Assembly (NCBI RefSeq): GCF_017573545.1
Contig: NZ_JAGEOK010000025.1
Span: 62,001 to 126,000, forward strand
Direction: 5' to 3'
Source: Actinomadura nitritigenes
GTDB lineage: Bacteria; Actinomycetota; Actinomycetes; Streptosporangiales; Streptosporangiaceae
DNA length: 64,000 nucleotides
Below, piece after piece: positions 50,081 through 59,336 of the stretch (the first letter of the stretch is position 1; every line of letters begins with the position of its first letter). The notes under the pieces were generated by a model. It saw only the letters and a program-made list of their open reading frames with translations, did not search any database and was not told the origin of the DNA. Made by a program: the position numbers and the translations under genes.

Positions 50081-51376
50081 CTAGTGCGGGCGGCCGCCGA
50101 GGAGGCGGTGCCGCGCGATCGCCGACAGGTCGGTGAGGGAGGCGATCTGGTCGACGACGGCGCGCAGCCGGGCCGCGTCGTCCCCGGCGTCCAGGAACGC
50201 CTCGCGGAACCCGGGGTCGAGGGAGGCGGGCGCGCCCGCGAGCATCATCTCGGCCAGCTCGGTGATCAGGGTGCGCTGGCGGGCCCTGACCTCCTCGTGG
50301 CTGATCCACACGTAGTGCGCCGTGATGCCCTTGAGCAGCGCGTTCTCCAGTCGCTGCGGGCGCGGGACGATCAGCTCGGCGGCGTACCGGGTCAGCGGCC
50401 GGTCGCCGTGGGCGGCGCGGGTGGCCGTCTCGGCGGCCAGGCAGAACCGGCCGATCAGCGTGCTGGTGAGGTTCTTGAGCGCGGCGAGGCTGCGCGGCGT
50501 GCCGTCGTAGCGGTCCGGCCAGTAGGGCTCGGCGAGCAGCGCGGCGAACCGCTCCTCCAGCTCGTTCATGTCGGCGTCGGCGCAGTACAGCTTGGCGGCG
50601 GTGGCGGCGACGAGGCGGCGCTCGGCGGGGTCGGCGAGCAGCGCGAAGTCGACGTGCCCGGCGACGAGCGCGTCCTCCAGGTCGTGGACGGAGTAGGCGA
50701 CGTCGTCGCTCCAGTCCATGACCTGGGCCTCGAAGCAGATCCGGCCGGGCGGGGCGTCCTCGCGGACCCAGCGGGCGACGGCCACGTCGTCGTCGTACAC
50801 GCCGAACTTGCCGTTGACGGCGTCCTCCTGCGTCCACGGGTACTTCATCGCCGCGTCGAGGGCCGCGCGGGTCAGGTTGAGGCCGACGCTGCGGCCGTAC
50901 AGGGGCGGGCCGTCCGGGGCGAACGACTTGGGCTCCAGCCGGGTCAGGACGCGCAGGCTCTGGGCGTTGCCCTCGAAGCCGCCGCAGTCGCGGGCGACGA
51001 CGTCCAGCGCGGACTCGCCGTTGTGGCCGAACGGCGGGTGCCCGATGTCGTGGGACAGGCACGCCGCCTCGACCAGGTCGGGGTCGCAGCCGAGGGACTT
51101 GCCGAGCTCCCGGCCGACCTGCGCGCATTCCAGCGAGTGGGTGAGCCGGGTGCGCAGGCTCTGCACGGTGTCGGCGGCGGCGTCCGCTCCCGGCGAGGCG
51201 ACCTGGGTCTTGGCGGCGAGCCGGCGGAGCGCGGCGCTGTGCAGCACCCGGGCGCGGTCGCGTTCGAAGGCCGTGCGGTCGCGGCGCTTGGGGGGCTCGG
51301 GCGCCCAGCGCAGCCTGTCGGTGCCGGAGTATCCGGACCCTTCCGAGCGTCCGGTGCGTGACGGATTCTGGGTCAT
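50081..51376 (-). CDS. dgt: Deoxyguanosinetriphosphate triphosphohydrolase-like HD protein (Dgt)
   Basis: 431 residues. R-V-L-H-S-A-A-L-R-R-L-A-A-K-T-Q-V, the HD-domain H in R-L-T-H-S-L-E-C-A-Q-V, the H-D pair in L-S-H-D-I-G-H-P-P-F-G-H, and a late Asp in D-D-V-A-Y-S-V-H-D. This is the dGTPase type 2 family that hydrolyses dNTP to deoxynucleoside and triphosphate. It is close to dnaG and ppdK, as in other actinomycetes (from memory). The 209 bp from 49872 to 50080 show no gene. Confidence 0.93.
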   Translation of the reverse strand: MTQNPSRTGRSEGSGYSGTDRLRWAPEPPKRRDRTAFERDRARVLHSAALRRLAAKTQVASPGADAAADTVQSLRTRLTHSLECAQVGRELGKSLGCDPDLVEAACLSHDIGHPPFGHNGESALDVVARDCGGFEGNAQSLRVLTRLEPKSFAPDGPPLYGRSVGLNLTRAALDAAMKYPWTQEDAVNGKFGVYDDDVAVARWVREDAPPGRICFEAQVMDWSDDVAYSVHDLEDALVAGHVDFALLADPAERRLVAATAAKLYCADADMNELEERFAALLAEPYWPDRYDGTPRSLAALKNLTSTLIGRFCLAAETATRAAHGDRPLTRYAAELIVPRPQRLENALLKGITAHYVWISHEEVRARQRTLITELAEMMLAGAPASLDPGFREAFLDAGDDAARLRAVVDQIASLTDLSAIARHRLLGGRPH

Positions 51377-51483
51377 GTGCTTCCAGGGTAAGCGGGCAAA
51401 GGGCGAGTAAGCAGGAGGAGCGGCCCCGGACTTCGACGGCGCGGCGTCCGGGGCGGCGTCCGGTCCCGTGGCGGCGCCGCGAC

Positions 51484-52290
51484 TCAGCGGGTCGGCGGCC
51501 CGCCCGGCGTCGCGCCGGGCGTCGCGCCGGGCGACACCGTCGCGGTCGGATCACCGTGGATGATCTTGATGGTCTCGCTCGGCGTCTTCACGCTCTTGCC
51601 GAGCAGCACGTACGACAGGTACCCGCCGGTCTCCCGCACGATGTAGTGGAACTGGGTGTCGCGGGTCTGCACGCTGGGGCCGCTGTGGGTGGGCGACGCG
51701 GCCGCCTTGATCCCGCTGTCCTCGGCCATCCGCTTGGAGCGCAGCGCGTGCCACGGGTCGGTGACGATCACCCCGGACGTCCAGTGCCGCGCCTTGTAGA
51801 CCTTGCCGACCGCCTTCATGCTCTGCAGCGTGTCGCGCCCGACCGGGACGGCGACGACCTTGGACGCGGGCATGCCGCCCTTCTCGATCAGCCACCGGCG
51901 CCCGGACTCCGCCTCGGTGTAGTTGTCGCCGGGCGCTCGGCCGCCGACGGTGACGATCGCGGGCGCGACCTTGGCGCGGTACAGGTCGAGGGCGTGCTGC
52001 AGGCGCCACCGCAGCGTCGGGGACGGCACCCCGTTGTACTGCGCGGCGCCGAGCACGATGATCGCGTCCGAGCGGGGCCGCTCGTCCTGCCGGGCCTGGT
52101 ACCAGACGCGGGCGCCGACGGTCAGCGGGGTCAGCACGGCGATGGCGACGAGGCTGCACAGCACGGTCACCGGGATCGTGAACCAGAGCGGCCTCCGGCG
52201 CCGCCCGCTCCTCCTGCGGCCGCGCGGGTGCCCGCCGGTCTCCTCCGGCTCGTCCGGGTCGTGGTCCGGCAACTCGACTTCCAACGTCAT
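51484..52290 (-). CDS. DUF218 (YdcF/ElyC/SanA-like) membrane-anchored protein
   Basis: 268 residues. An acidic then Arg-rich N-terminus, one TM helix near 38-60, then the DUF218 domain: D-A-I-I-V-L-G-A-A-Q-Y-N-G, R-L-Q-H-A-L-D-L-Y, V-T-V-G-G, N-Y-T-E-A-E, and V-I-V-T-D-P-W-H-A-L-R-S. The end is a short Pro/Gly/Thr repeat tail. Relatives act in envelope lipid or peptidoglycan metabolism. ATG 52290 gives M-T-L-E-V. Confidence 0.88.
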   Translation of the reverse strand: MTLEVELPDHDPDEPEETGGHPRGRRRSGRRRRPLWFTIPVTVLCSLVAIAVLTPLTVGARVWYQARQDERPRSDAIIVLGAAQYNGVPSPTLRWRLQHALDLYRAKVAPAIVTVGGRAPGDNYTEAESGRRWLIEKGGMPASKVVAVPVGRDTLQSMKAVGKVYKARHWTSGVIVTDPWHALRSKRMAEDSGIKAAASPTHSGPSVQTRDTQFHYIVRETGGYLSYVLLGKSVKTPSETIKIIHGDPTATVSPGATPGATPGGPPTR

Positions 52291-52415
52291 CGCTCTGGAC
52301 ACGTTAGTGAGATGGTCCGGCGTGCGCCGGAGGTTCGCAGGTCCGGCGTGTTGCACGCCCCACATTTCCGGTTCCGGGCGGCCGGCCCGCGCGGGGACGG
52401 CCGCCCGGAGCGGGG

Positions 52416-55112
52416 TCAGCGGCTGTCGCTGCCTCCGGCGCCGGCCGCCTCGATCGCGGCGCGGCCCGCCTCCAGACGCGCGACCGGTACCCGGAACGGC
52501 GAGCAGGACACGTAGTCCAGGCCGATCTCGTGGCAGAAGTGCACCGAGTCGGGGTCGCCGCCGTGCTCGCCGCAGATCCCGAGCTTGATGCCCGGACGCG
52601 CCTTGCGGCCCTCCTCGGCGGCGATCCGGACGAGCCGCCCGACGCCCTCCCGGTCGAGGGTCTCGAACGGCGACACCCCGAAGATCCCGAGTTCGAGGTA
52701 GCGGGAGAAGAACGCCGCCTCGACGTCGTCGCGGGAGAAGCCCCACGTCGTCTGGGTGAGGTCGTTGGTGCCGAAGGAGAAGAACTCGGCGGCCTCGGCG
52801 ATCTGCCCGGCGGTCAGCGCCGCCCGCGGCAGCTCGATCATGGTGCCGACCAGCGCCGGGACGTCCACGCCCGTGGACTCCCGCACCTCGTCGAGGATGC
52901 CGCGCGCCTCGTCGCGGACGGCCTCCAGCTCCTGCACGGCGCCGACGAGCGGGATCATGATCTCCGGGCGGGGGTCGCCCCCGGCGGCCCGGCGGGCCGC
53001 GGCGGCCTCGGCGATCGCGCGCACCTGCATCGCGAAGAGCCCCGGAATCACCAAACCCAGCCGCACGCCGCGCAACCCCAACATAGGGTTCTGCTCGTGC
53101 AGTCGGGTGACTGCTTCGAGCAGTCTCCGGTCCCTGGGGTCCGCGCCGTCGCCGGCGAGGGCCACCCTGACCGACAGCTCGGTGAGGTCGGGGAGGAACT
53201 CGTGCAGCGGCGGGTCGATGAGCCGGATCGTGACCGGCAGCCCGTCCATGGCCGTGAAGATGCCCTCGAAGTCCTGCTTCTGCAGCGGCTCCAGGGCGTC
53301 CAGCGCGGCCTGCCGCTCCTCGTCGCCCTCGGCGAGGATCAGCTGCTCGACGAGCCGCCGCCGGTCACCGAGGAACATGTGCTCGGTCCGGCACAGTCCG
53401 ATGCCCCGCGCGCCGAACCGGCGGGCCCGCGCGGCGTCGTCGGGGTTGTCGGCGTTGGCGCGCACCGCCATCGCCGCCTTCGCGTCGGCGTGCTCCATGA
53501 CGCGGTCCACCGCGACGACCAGTTCGTCGCCGTCCGCGGCGGACAGCTCGCCCTCGAAGTACCGGACGACCGGGGAGTCCTCGACCGGGACCTCACCGAG
53601 GTAGACGTCGCCGGACGTCCCGTCGATCGAGATGACGTCGCCCTCGCCGACGGTGACGCCGCCGGGCGCGGTGAACGACCCGGCCTTGACGTCGACGTCC
53701 AGTTCCTCGGCGCCGCACACGCAGGTCTTCCCCATGCCGCGGGCGACGACGGCGGCGTGCGAGGTCTTGCCTCCGCGCGAGGTCAGCACGCCCTTGGCGG
53801 CGACCATGCCGGACAGGTCGTCGGGGTTGGTCTCGCGGCGGACGAGGATGACGTCCTCGCCCCGCTCGGCCCACTCGACGGCCCGTTCGGAGGTGAACAC
53901 GGCCTTGCCGACGGCGGCGCCGGGCGAGGCGTTCATCCCCTTGGTGATCTTCTTGACGCCGTCGACCCGGCTGGCGAACCGGGGGAACATCAGCTGCGCG
54001 AGCTGGTCGCCGGTCACGCGCCGGGCCGCCTCGTCGGCGTCGATGAGCCCCTGGTCGAGCAGCTGGCAGGCGATCCGGAACGCGGCGGCGGCGGTCCGCT
54101 TGCCGACCCGGGTCTGCAGCATCCACAGCTTGCCGCGCTCGATCGTGAACTCGATGTCGCACATGTCGCGGTAGTGGTTCTCGAGCGTCTCCATGATCTC
54201 GAGAAGCCGGTCGTAGGACGCCTTGTCGATCCGCTCCAGCTCCGTCAGCGGGACGGTGTTCCGGATGCCGGCGACGACGTCCTCGCCCTGCGCGTTCTGC
54301 AGGTAGTCGCCGTAGATGCCCTGCTGCCCGGACGCGGGGTCGCGGGTGAAGGCGACGCCGGTCCCCGAGTCCATCCCCATGTTGCCGAAGACCATCGAGC
54401 AGATGTTGACGGCGGTGCCGAGATCGACGGGGATGCGCTCCTGGCGGCGGTACAGGATCGCGCGGGGGGCGTTCCAGGACTCGAACACCGCCTGGACGGC
54501 GAGGTCCATCTGCTCGCGCGGGTCGGTCGGGAACTCCCGCCCGGCCTGCTCGCGGACGATCGCCTTGAACCGGTCGACCAGCCCCTTGAAGTCGTCGGCG
54601 GTGAGGTCCACGTCGTCGTCGATGCCGCGGGCCCGCTTGGCGTCCTCGACGGCGTCCTCGAACAGGTCGCCGTCCACGTCCAGGACCGTCTTGCCGAACA
54701 TCTGGATCAGCCGGCGGTAGGAGTCCCAGGCGAACCGCTCGTCTCCGGCCTGGGCGGCGAGGCCGTGCACCGACTCGTCGTTGAGACCGACGTTCAGGAC
54801 GGTCTCCATCATTCCGGGCATGCTGAACTTGGCTCCCGAGCGCACGCTGACCAGCAGCGGGTCGCCGGGCTGACCGAGCTTCTTGCCCATCGCCGTCTCC
54901 AGGGCGGTGAGGTGGGCGTTCACCTCCTCCGCCAGCCCCTCGGGCAGGGTCCCGTGCTCAAGGTAATGCCGGCAGGCCTCCGTGGTGATCGTGAACCCGG
55001 GAGGCACGGGCAGGCCGAGGTTGGTCATCTCGGCCAGGTTGGCGCCCTTGCCGCCCAGCAGATCCTTGAGGTCCTTGTTTCCCTCGGTGAAGTCGTACAC
55101 GAACTTCGGCAC
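52416..55112 (-). CDS. ppdK: Pyruvate, phosphate dikinase
   Basis: 898 residues. It interconverts pyruvate + ATP + Pi and PEP + AMP + PPi. The N-terminal ATP-grasp domain has G-G-K-G-A-N-L-A-E-M and F-S-M-P-G-M-M-E-T. The phospho-His is in S-R-G-G-K-T-S-H (about residue 453). The C-terminal PEP/TIM barrel ends R-L-E-A-G-R-A-A. The GTG at 55112 has AAGGAG six bases upstream. Gluconeogenic or glycolytic roles depend on conditions. It is divergent from a GH15 gene with DasR-like boxes between them. Confidence 0.96.
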   Translation of the reverse strand: MPKFVYDFTEGNKDLKDLLGGKGANLAEMTNLGLPVPPGFTITTEACRHYLEHGTLPEGLAEEVNAHLTALETAMGKKLGQPGDPLLVSVRSGAKFSMPGMMETVLNVGLNDESVHGLAAQAGDERFAWDSYRRLIQMFGKTVLDVDGDLFEDAVEDAKRARGIDDDVDLTADDFKGLVDRFKAIVREQAGREFPTDPREQMDLAVQAVFESWNAPRAILYRRQERIPVDLGTAVNICSMVFGNMGMDSGTGVAFTRDPASGQQGIYGDYLQNAQGEDVVAGIRNTVPLTELERIDKASYDRLLEIMETLENHYRDMCDIEFTIERGKLWMLQTRVGKRTAAAAFRIACQLLDQGLIDADEAARRVTGDQLAQLMFPRFASRVDGVKKITKGMNASPGAAVGKAVFTSERAVEWAERGEDVILVRRETNPDDLSGMVAAKGVLTSRGGKTSHAAVVARGMGKTCVCGAEELDVDVKAGSFTAPGGVTVGEGDVISIDGTSGDVYLGEVPVEDSPVVRYFEGELSAADGDELVVAVDRVMEHADAKAAMAVRANADNPDDAARARRFGARGIGLCRTEHMFLGDRRRLVEQLILAEGDEERQAALDALEPLQKQDFEGIFTAMDGLPVTIRLIDPPLHEFLPDLTELSVRVALAGDGADPRDRRLLEAVTRLHEQNPMLGLRGVRLGLVIPGLFAMQVRAIAEAAAARRAAGGDPRPEIMIPLVGAVQELEAVRDEARGILDEVRESTGVDVPALVGTMIELPRAALTAGQIAEAAEFFSFGTNDLTQTTWGFSRDDVEAAFFSRYLELGIFGVSPFETLDREGVGRLVRIAAEEGRKARPGIKLGICGEHGGDPDSVHFCHEIGLDYVSCSPFRVPVARLEAGRAAIEAAGAGGSDSR

Positions 55113-55304
55113 GGGGAGCTCCTTCTCGCTCCGGTTCCACCCAGTGACAGTTCCGGCCCCCCGCGCCGGAGAGCGCGCGCCGTCGCGTTCTCCCAGGCTG
55201 CCGCGGGTCCGCTGCACTGTTTGCCGGGACTGTACCCGCGGATGACCGAGTCTCCCGGCACCCCATGCGCGGAGCGACGTTTCCGCAGCTCAAAGGCCCT
55301 TTAA

Positions 55305-55330
55305 TGGTCTATTCCAAGTGGTCTATTCCA
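55305..55330. promoter_or_regulatory. Tandem DasR (dre)-like boxes between ppdK and GH15
   Basis: TGGTCTATTCCA occurs at 55305-55316 and 55319-55330. The second extends to AGTGGTCTATTCCACT, two mismatches from the dre consensus AGTGGTCTAGACCACT. Direct 12-bp repeats like these mark actinomycete chitinase/N-acetylglucosamine promoters. They lie 124 bases before the GH15 start. Apart from them 55113-55453 shows no gene. Confidence 0.5.
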
Positions 55331-55453
55331 CTACCGGGAGGGCCACGCCGCCCATAAGGCCGCACACCGCGCGCCCGGCGCCGGGGAAACATCCCGCGCT
55401 CCTGGCGCACCCATTGCTCTGGAGAGGGAATGATGGATCAAGGAGGTGAGGCT

Positions 55454-57340
55454 GTGAGGCCGAAGGTCGCCGGCGGCCGGGCAGGAGACCCGTTCGCCCC
55501 GATCGCCGATTTCGGGTTCCTGTCCGACTGCGAGACGACCGCGCTCGTCGCGCCCAGCGGGAACATCGAGTGGATGTGCCTGCCGAGGATGGACTCGCCC
55601 AGCGTCTTCGGGTCGATCCTGGACCGGGACGCCGGGTACTTCCGGGTCGGCCCCGCGGGCGTGGAGGTGCCCGCGGCGCAGCGCTACATCCCCGGCACGA
55701 TGGTGATGGAGACCACCTGGTGGGTGCACGGGGGCTGGCTGGTGGTCACCGACGCCCTGCTCATGGGGCCGTGGCACCACGAGACGGAACGGTCCCACAC
55801 GCACCGGCGCGCCCCCACCGACTACGACGCCGACCACGTCCTGCTGCGGATGGTCCGGTGCGTGAACGGCCAGGTCCAGGCGCGGCTCGACTGCATGCCG
55901 GTCTTCGACTACGGGCAGACGCCGGCCCGCTGGGAGCACACCGGCGCCGGGTACCACGAGGCGGTCGCCCGCGGCAACGGGGTCGGGCTGCGGCTCACCA
56001 CCGACATGAACGTGGGCTTCGAGGGGTCGCTCGCCACGGCCCGGACGCTGCTGAAGCAGGGCGAGTCCCGGTTCGTCGCCCTGTCGTGGAGCGAGCACGC
56101 GGCGCCGTCGTCGTGGGAGGAGGCGCAGGAGCGGCTCGTCTGGACCGTCCACCACTGGCAGCACTGGCTGGACCGCGGCCGGTTCCCCGACCACCCGTGG
56201 CGCAGCCACCTGCAGCGCAGCGCCCTCACCCTCAAGGGGCTGACGTTCGCGCCGTCGGGGGCGGTCGCGGCGGCGGCGACGACGTCGCTGCCGGAGACGC
56301 CGGGCGGCGACCGGAACTGGGACTACCGCTACACCTGGATCCGCGACTCCACCATGGCGCTGTGGGCCTTCTACACCCTCGGTTACGACTGGGAGGCCAA
56401 CGACTTCTTCTACTTCATCACCGACGTCGCCGAGGCGGCCGAGGGCAAGCTGCAGATCATGTACGGGCTGGACGGCCGGGAGGAGCTGCCCGAGTCCACG
56501 CTCGAGCACCTGACCGGCTACGACAACGCCCGCCCGGTGCGCATCGGCAACGAGGCGTACATGCAGGCCCAGCACGACGTGTGGGGCGCGATCATCGGGT
56601 CGATCTACCTGTTCGTGCGCAAGCGCGACCGGCTCGACGACCGGCTCTGGAAGATCGTCGTCAAGCAGGTGGAGGACGCGCTCGCCAACTGGCGCACCCC
56701 CGACTGCGGGATGTGGGAGGTGCGCGGCGAGCCGCAGCACTTCACCTCGTCCAAGGTGTTCTGCTGGGTCGCCGCCGACCGGGGGGCGCGGCTGGCCCGG
56801 GTCCGCGGCGACAAGGAGCGGGCGGAGCGCTGGCAGGCCGCCGCCGACGAGATCCACGCCGACGTGCTGGCGAACGCGCTCGACGAGCGCGGGGTGTTCA
56901 CCGCGCACTACGGGGCGACCGCGCTGGACGCGTCGGCGCTGCTGATCCCGCTGCTCGGGTTCCTGCCGGCCGACGACAAGCGGGTCCGGGAGACGGTGCT
57001 CGCCATCGCGGACGAGCTGTCCGAGGACGACCTCGTCCTGCGGTACCGGGCGACCGAGACCGACGACGGGTTCGAGTCGGAGGAGGGCACCTTCACGATC
57101 TGCTCGTTCTGGCTGGTCAGCACGCTGGTGATGATCGGTGAGCTGGACCGGGCGCGGGCGCTGTGCGAGAAGCTGCTGTCGTACGCGAGCCCGCTGCAGC
57201 TGTACGCCGAGGAGATCGACCCGCACACCGGGCGGCACCTCGGCAACTTCCCGCAGGCGTTCACCCACCTCGCGCTGATCAACGCGGTGATGCAGGTGAT
57301 CAACGCGGAGGGCGCTCGGGAGCAGCCGCCACTGGCCTGA
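55454..57340 (+). CDS. Glycoside hydrolase family 15 (glucoamylase/trehalase-like)
   Basis: 628 residues. The N-terminal beta-domain is followed by an (alpha/alpha)6 catalytic barrel with R-N-W-D-Y-R-Y-T-W-I-R-D, the general-acid Glu in C-G-M-W-E-V-R-G and the base Glu in A-E-E-I-D-P-H-T-G. Cytoplasmic (no signal). The GTG at 55454 has a perfect AAGGAGGTGA before it; ATG 55430 is a second choice. Actinobacterial homologues hydrolyse trehalose or alpha-glucans. It may be under sugar control through the boxes at 55305. Confidence 0.92.
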   Translation: MRPKVAGGRAGDPFAPIADFGFLSDCETTALVAPSGNIEWMCLPRMDSPSVFGSILDRDAGYFRVGPAGVEVPAAQRYIPGTMVMETTWWVHGGWLVVTDALLMGPWHHETERSHTHRRAPTDYDADHVLLRMVRCVNGQVQARLDCMPVFDYGQTPARWEHTGAGYHEAVARGNGVGLRLTTDMNVGFEGSLATARTLLKQGESRFVALSWSEHAAPSSWEEAQERLVWTVHHWQHWLDRGRFPDHPWRSHLQRSALTLKGLTFAPSGAVAAAATTSLPETPGGDRNWDYRYTWIRDSTMALWAFYTLGYDWEANDFFYFITDVAEAAEGKLQIMYGLDGREELPESTLEHLTGYDNARPVRIGNEAYMQAQHDVWGAIIGSIYLFVRKRDRLDDRLWKIVVKQVEDALANWRTPDCGMWEVRGEPQHFTSSKVFCWVAADRGARLARVRGDKERAERWQAAADEIHADVLANALDERGVFTAHYGATALDASALLIPLLGFLPADDKRVRETVLAIADELSEDDLVLRYRATETDDGFESEEGTFTICSFWLVSTLVMIGELDRARALCEKLLSYASPLQLYAEEIDPHTGRHLGNFPQAFTHLALINAVMQVINAEGAREQPPLA

Positions 57341-57348
57341 GCCGGCGG

Positions 57349-57382
57349 GCGCCGTGGCCGGGGACGTCCCCGGCCACGGCGC
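57349..57382. terminator. 34-bp perfect palindrome, bidirectional terminator
   Basis: Bases 57349-57365 are the exact reverse complement of 57366-57382. It lies nine bases beyond the GH15 stop and 15 before the convergent nucleotidase stop. Confidence 0.75.
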
Positions 57383-57397
57383 GTCGCTTCTCACGGT

Positions 57398-59164
57398 TCA
57401 GCTCGCCGCCGGAGCGACCCGGTCGAGCGGCGCGGGCGCGATCTCCGGGTGCGCCTTCAGGTACGCCACGAACGCCTCGTGGTCGGGCAGGTCGTTGCGG
57501 TACGCGCCGGTGAACCCGGTGAACGCGGTGTAGCCGTCCGCGCCGATCAGCGTGTAGGCGAGCGCCGCCAGCCGGTACTTCCCGGCCGGGTCGAGCGGCC
57601 TCCCGTTGATCGTGACGTCCGCCGGGTCGACGCGGTCGCCGGCCGGCCGGGACGCGTCGTAGGAGTAGCGGACGTTCCCCGACACGGCGAACGGCGCGAA
57701 CTTCGCGCCCTGCCACTGCTGCTCGAGCGCCTGATGGATCTGCTCGCCGGTCACCGTGACGGTGAGGATCGGGTTGCCGTACCCGTAGGCGCTCCACGCC
57801 TCGCCGAACGTCACCCGCCCGTCGGCGTCGCCGGCGCCGGTCCCCTTCGCGTACGGCAGATCCCGCGCGACCGCGTTCGAGCCGGTGACGGGCTTGGTGG
57901 CGACGAGCGCGAGATCGGCGCGGCCCTTGCGGGACGTCCCGGCCGCCCAGTACTGGACGTCGGCGGCGAGGTCGCCCATCGTGCTCTCGCCACGGGCGTT
58001 CTGCGTCCGGGTGAAGTCGCCGGTCTGCCGCGCCAGCGGCCGGGCGGCCAGCGCGTTCCCGCGCGCCGTCCAGTAGTCGGCGATCTTCTGCACGGCCGGG
58101 TCGGGCGCGATGTCGCGGGTCACCGGGTGGTTGACGGCCCTGGTCGCGCTCCGGACCACCTCGCCCCGGGCGTCCAGCCGCAGGTCGATCTCGCTGATCA
58201 GCCGGCCGTGGTTCAGGCCCTCGATCACCGGGCGGGGGTCCCCCGCCGGGTCGGCGATCGTGCAGTTGAACCCCGCGTGCCAGTGCCCGGTGAAGATCGC
58301 GTCGATGTCCGGCGACGCCTGCTTCGCGAAGTCGATGACGGGGCCGTGCGGGTCCTTGCAGCCGTCGAAGCCCGCGCCGTCCGCCGACCCGCCGTCGTGG
58401 ACGTTCGCCACGATCGCCTTCACGCCGCGCCGCTTCAGCTCCGCCGCGTACCGGTTCGCCGTCTCCAGCAGCGGCAGCGACCGCAGGTCCGGCTGGTAGG
58501 AGGTGGAGCCGGTCGGGGTGTCCGGCACCGTCAGGTCGATGAACCCGACCGGGATCCTCCGGCCCCCGTCTCCGCGCACCCACTCGATGTTGTATGGCTT
58601 GAGGATCGGCCTGCCGGTCTTCGCGCTGACGATGTTGCCGATGTAGAAGGGGAAGTCCGCGCCCCGGAACCGGTGGCCCGCCGAGTCGGTGAAGCAGCTG
58701 TCGACGTCCACCTCCCCGAAGCAGCGGCCCTTCATCATGTGGTCCTTGAGGAACCCGGCGGAGACGTCCAGCTCGTGGTTGCCGACGGTCGAGAACCGGA
58801 CGCCGAGCTCGTTGAGCACCTCGATCGTCGGCTCGTCGCGGAACGCGTCGACCTCGAACGGCCAGCCGCTGAAGTTGTCGCCGACCGAGAACAGGATCGA
58901 GTTCCGCTTTCCCTCCCGCAGCCGCTTCAGGTGCGCGGCGTTGTAGGCGGCGCCGCCGACCTTCAGGACCGTCCCGTCCGGCAGCTTCACCTGCCCGTTC
59001 GCGGCGTCGTTGGAGGGCTGCAGGTAGCCGTGGAAGTCGGTGATGGACAGCAGCTGCACGTCGACGGGGCCGGGCTGCCCGGCGTGCGCGGCGGGCACCG
59101 TCCCCGCCGTGAGGGCGGCGAGGGTGAGCGCGCCCCCGGCCAACCGTCGGGACATTCGAGACAC
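57398..59164 (-). CDS. Secreted 5'-nucleotidase / bifunctional metallophosphatase
   Basis: 588 residues. Sec signal to about A-H-A|G. The metallophosphoesterase domain has I-T-D-F-H-G-Y, G-D-N-F-S-G, G-N-H-E-L-D, V-H-D-G-G and T-G-H-W-H-A-G, all metal-site blocks. The C-terminal 5'-nucleotidase domain has G-N-P-I-L-T-V-T-V-T-G and F-A-V-S-G-N-V-R-Y-S-Y. It releases nucleosides from extracellular nucleotides. GTG 59164 has AAGG six bases upstream. Confidence 0.93.
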   Translation of the reverse strand: MSRMSRRLAGGALTLAALTAGTVPAAHAGQPGPVDVQLLSITDFHGYLQPSNDAANGQVKLPDGTVLKVGGAAYNAAHLKRLREGKRNSILFSVGDNFSGWPFEVDAFRDEPTIEVLNELGVRFSTVGNHELDVSAGFLKDHMMKGRCFGEVDVDSCFTDSAGHRFRGADFPFYIGNIVSAKTGRPILKPYNIEWVRGDGGRRIPVGFIDLTVPDTPTGSTSYQPDLRSLPLLETANRYAAELKRRGVKAIVANVHDGGSADGAGFDGCKDPHGPVIDFAKQASPDIDAIFTGHWHAGFNCTIADPAGDPRPVIEGLNHGRLISEIDLRLDARGEVVRSATRAVNHPVTRDIAPDPAVQKIADYWTARGNALAARPLARQTGDFTRTQNARGESTMGDLAADVQYWAAGTSRKGRADLALVATKPVTGSNAVARDLPYAKGTGAGDADGRVTFGEAWSAYGYGNPILTVTVTGEQIHQALEQQWQGAKFAPFAVSGNVRYSYDASRPAGDRVDPADVTINGRPLDPAGKYRLAALAYTLIGADGYTAFTGFTGAYRNDLPDHEAFVAYLKAHPEIAPAPLDRVAPAAS

Positions 59165-59336
59165 GAGGCACCTTCCGCCGGGCCGGACCGATCGGCAGAA
59201 GATCATCAGGACCGGATGTCCGGCGGGCGAGAGGGAGATCATCGGCGGGTGAACGGCGCCCGAGCGTCCTGATCACAACTTGGCGACGGCCGCCGGACAT
59301 GCGCCATTCGTGACCTTGATCCCGTACCTTCCCGCT

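Noticed and set aside
55113..55300. Riboswitch or small RNA upstream of ppdK
   Set aside because: No recognisable riboswitch core or strong conserved fold could be picked out; a ribosome site and promoter are enough to explain the region.
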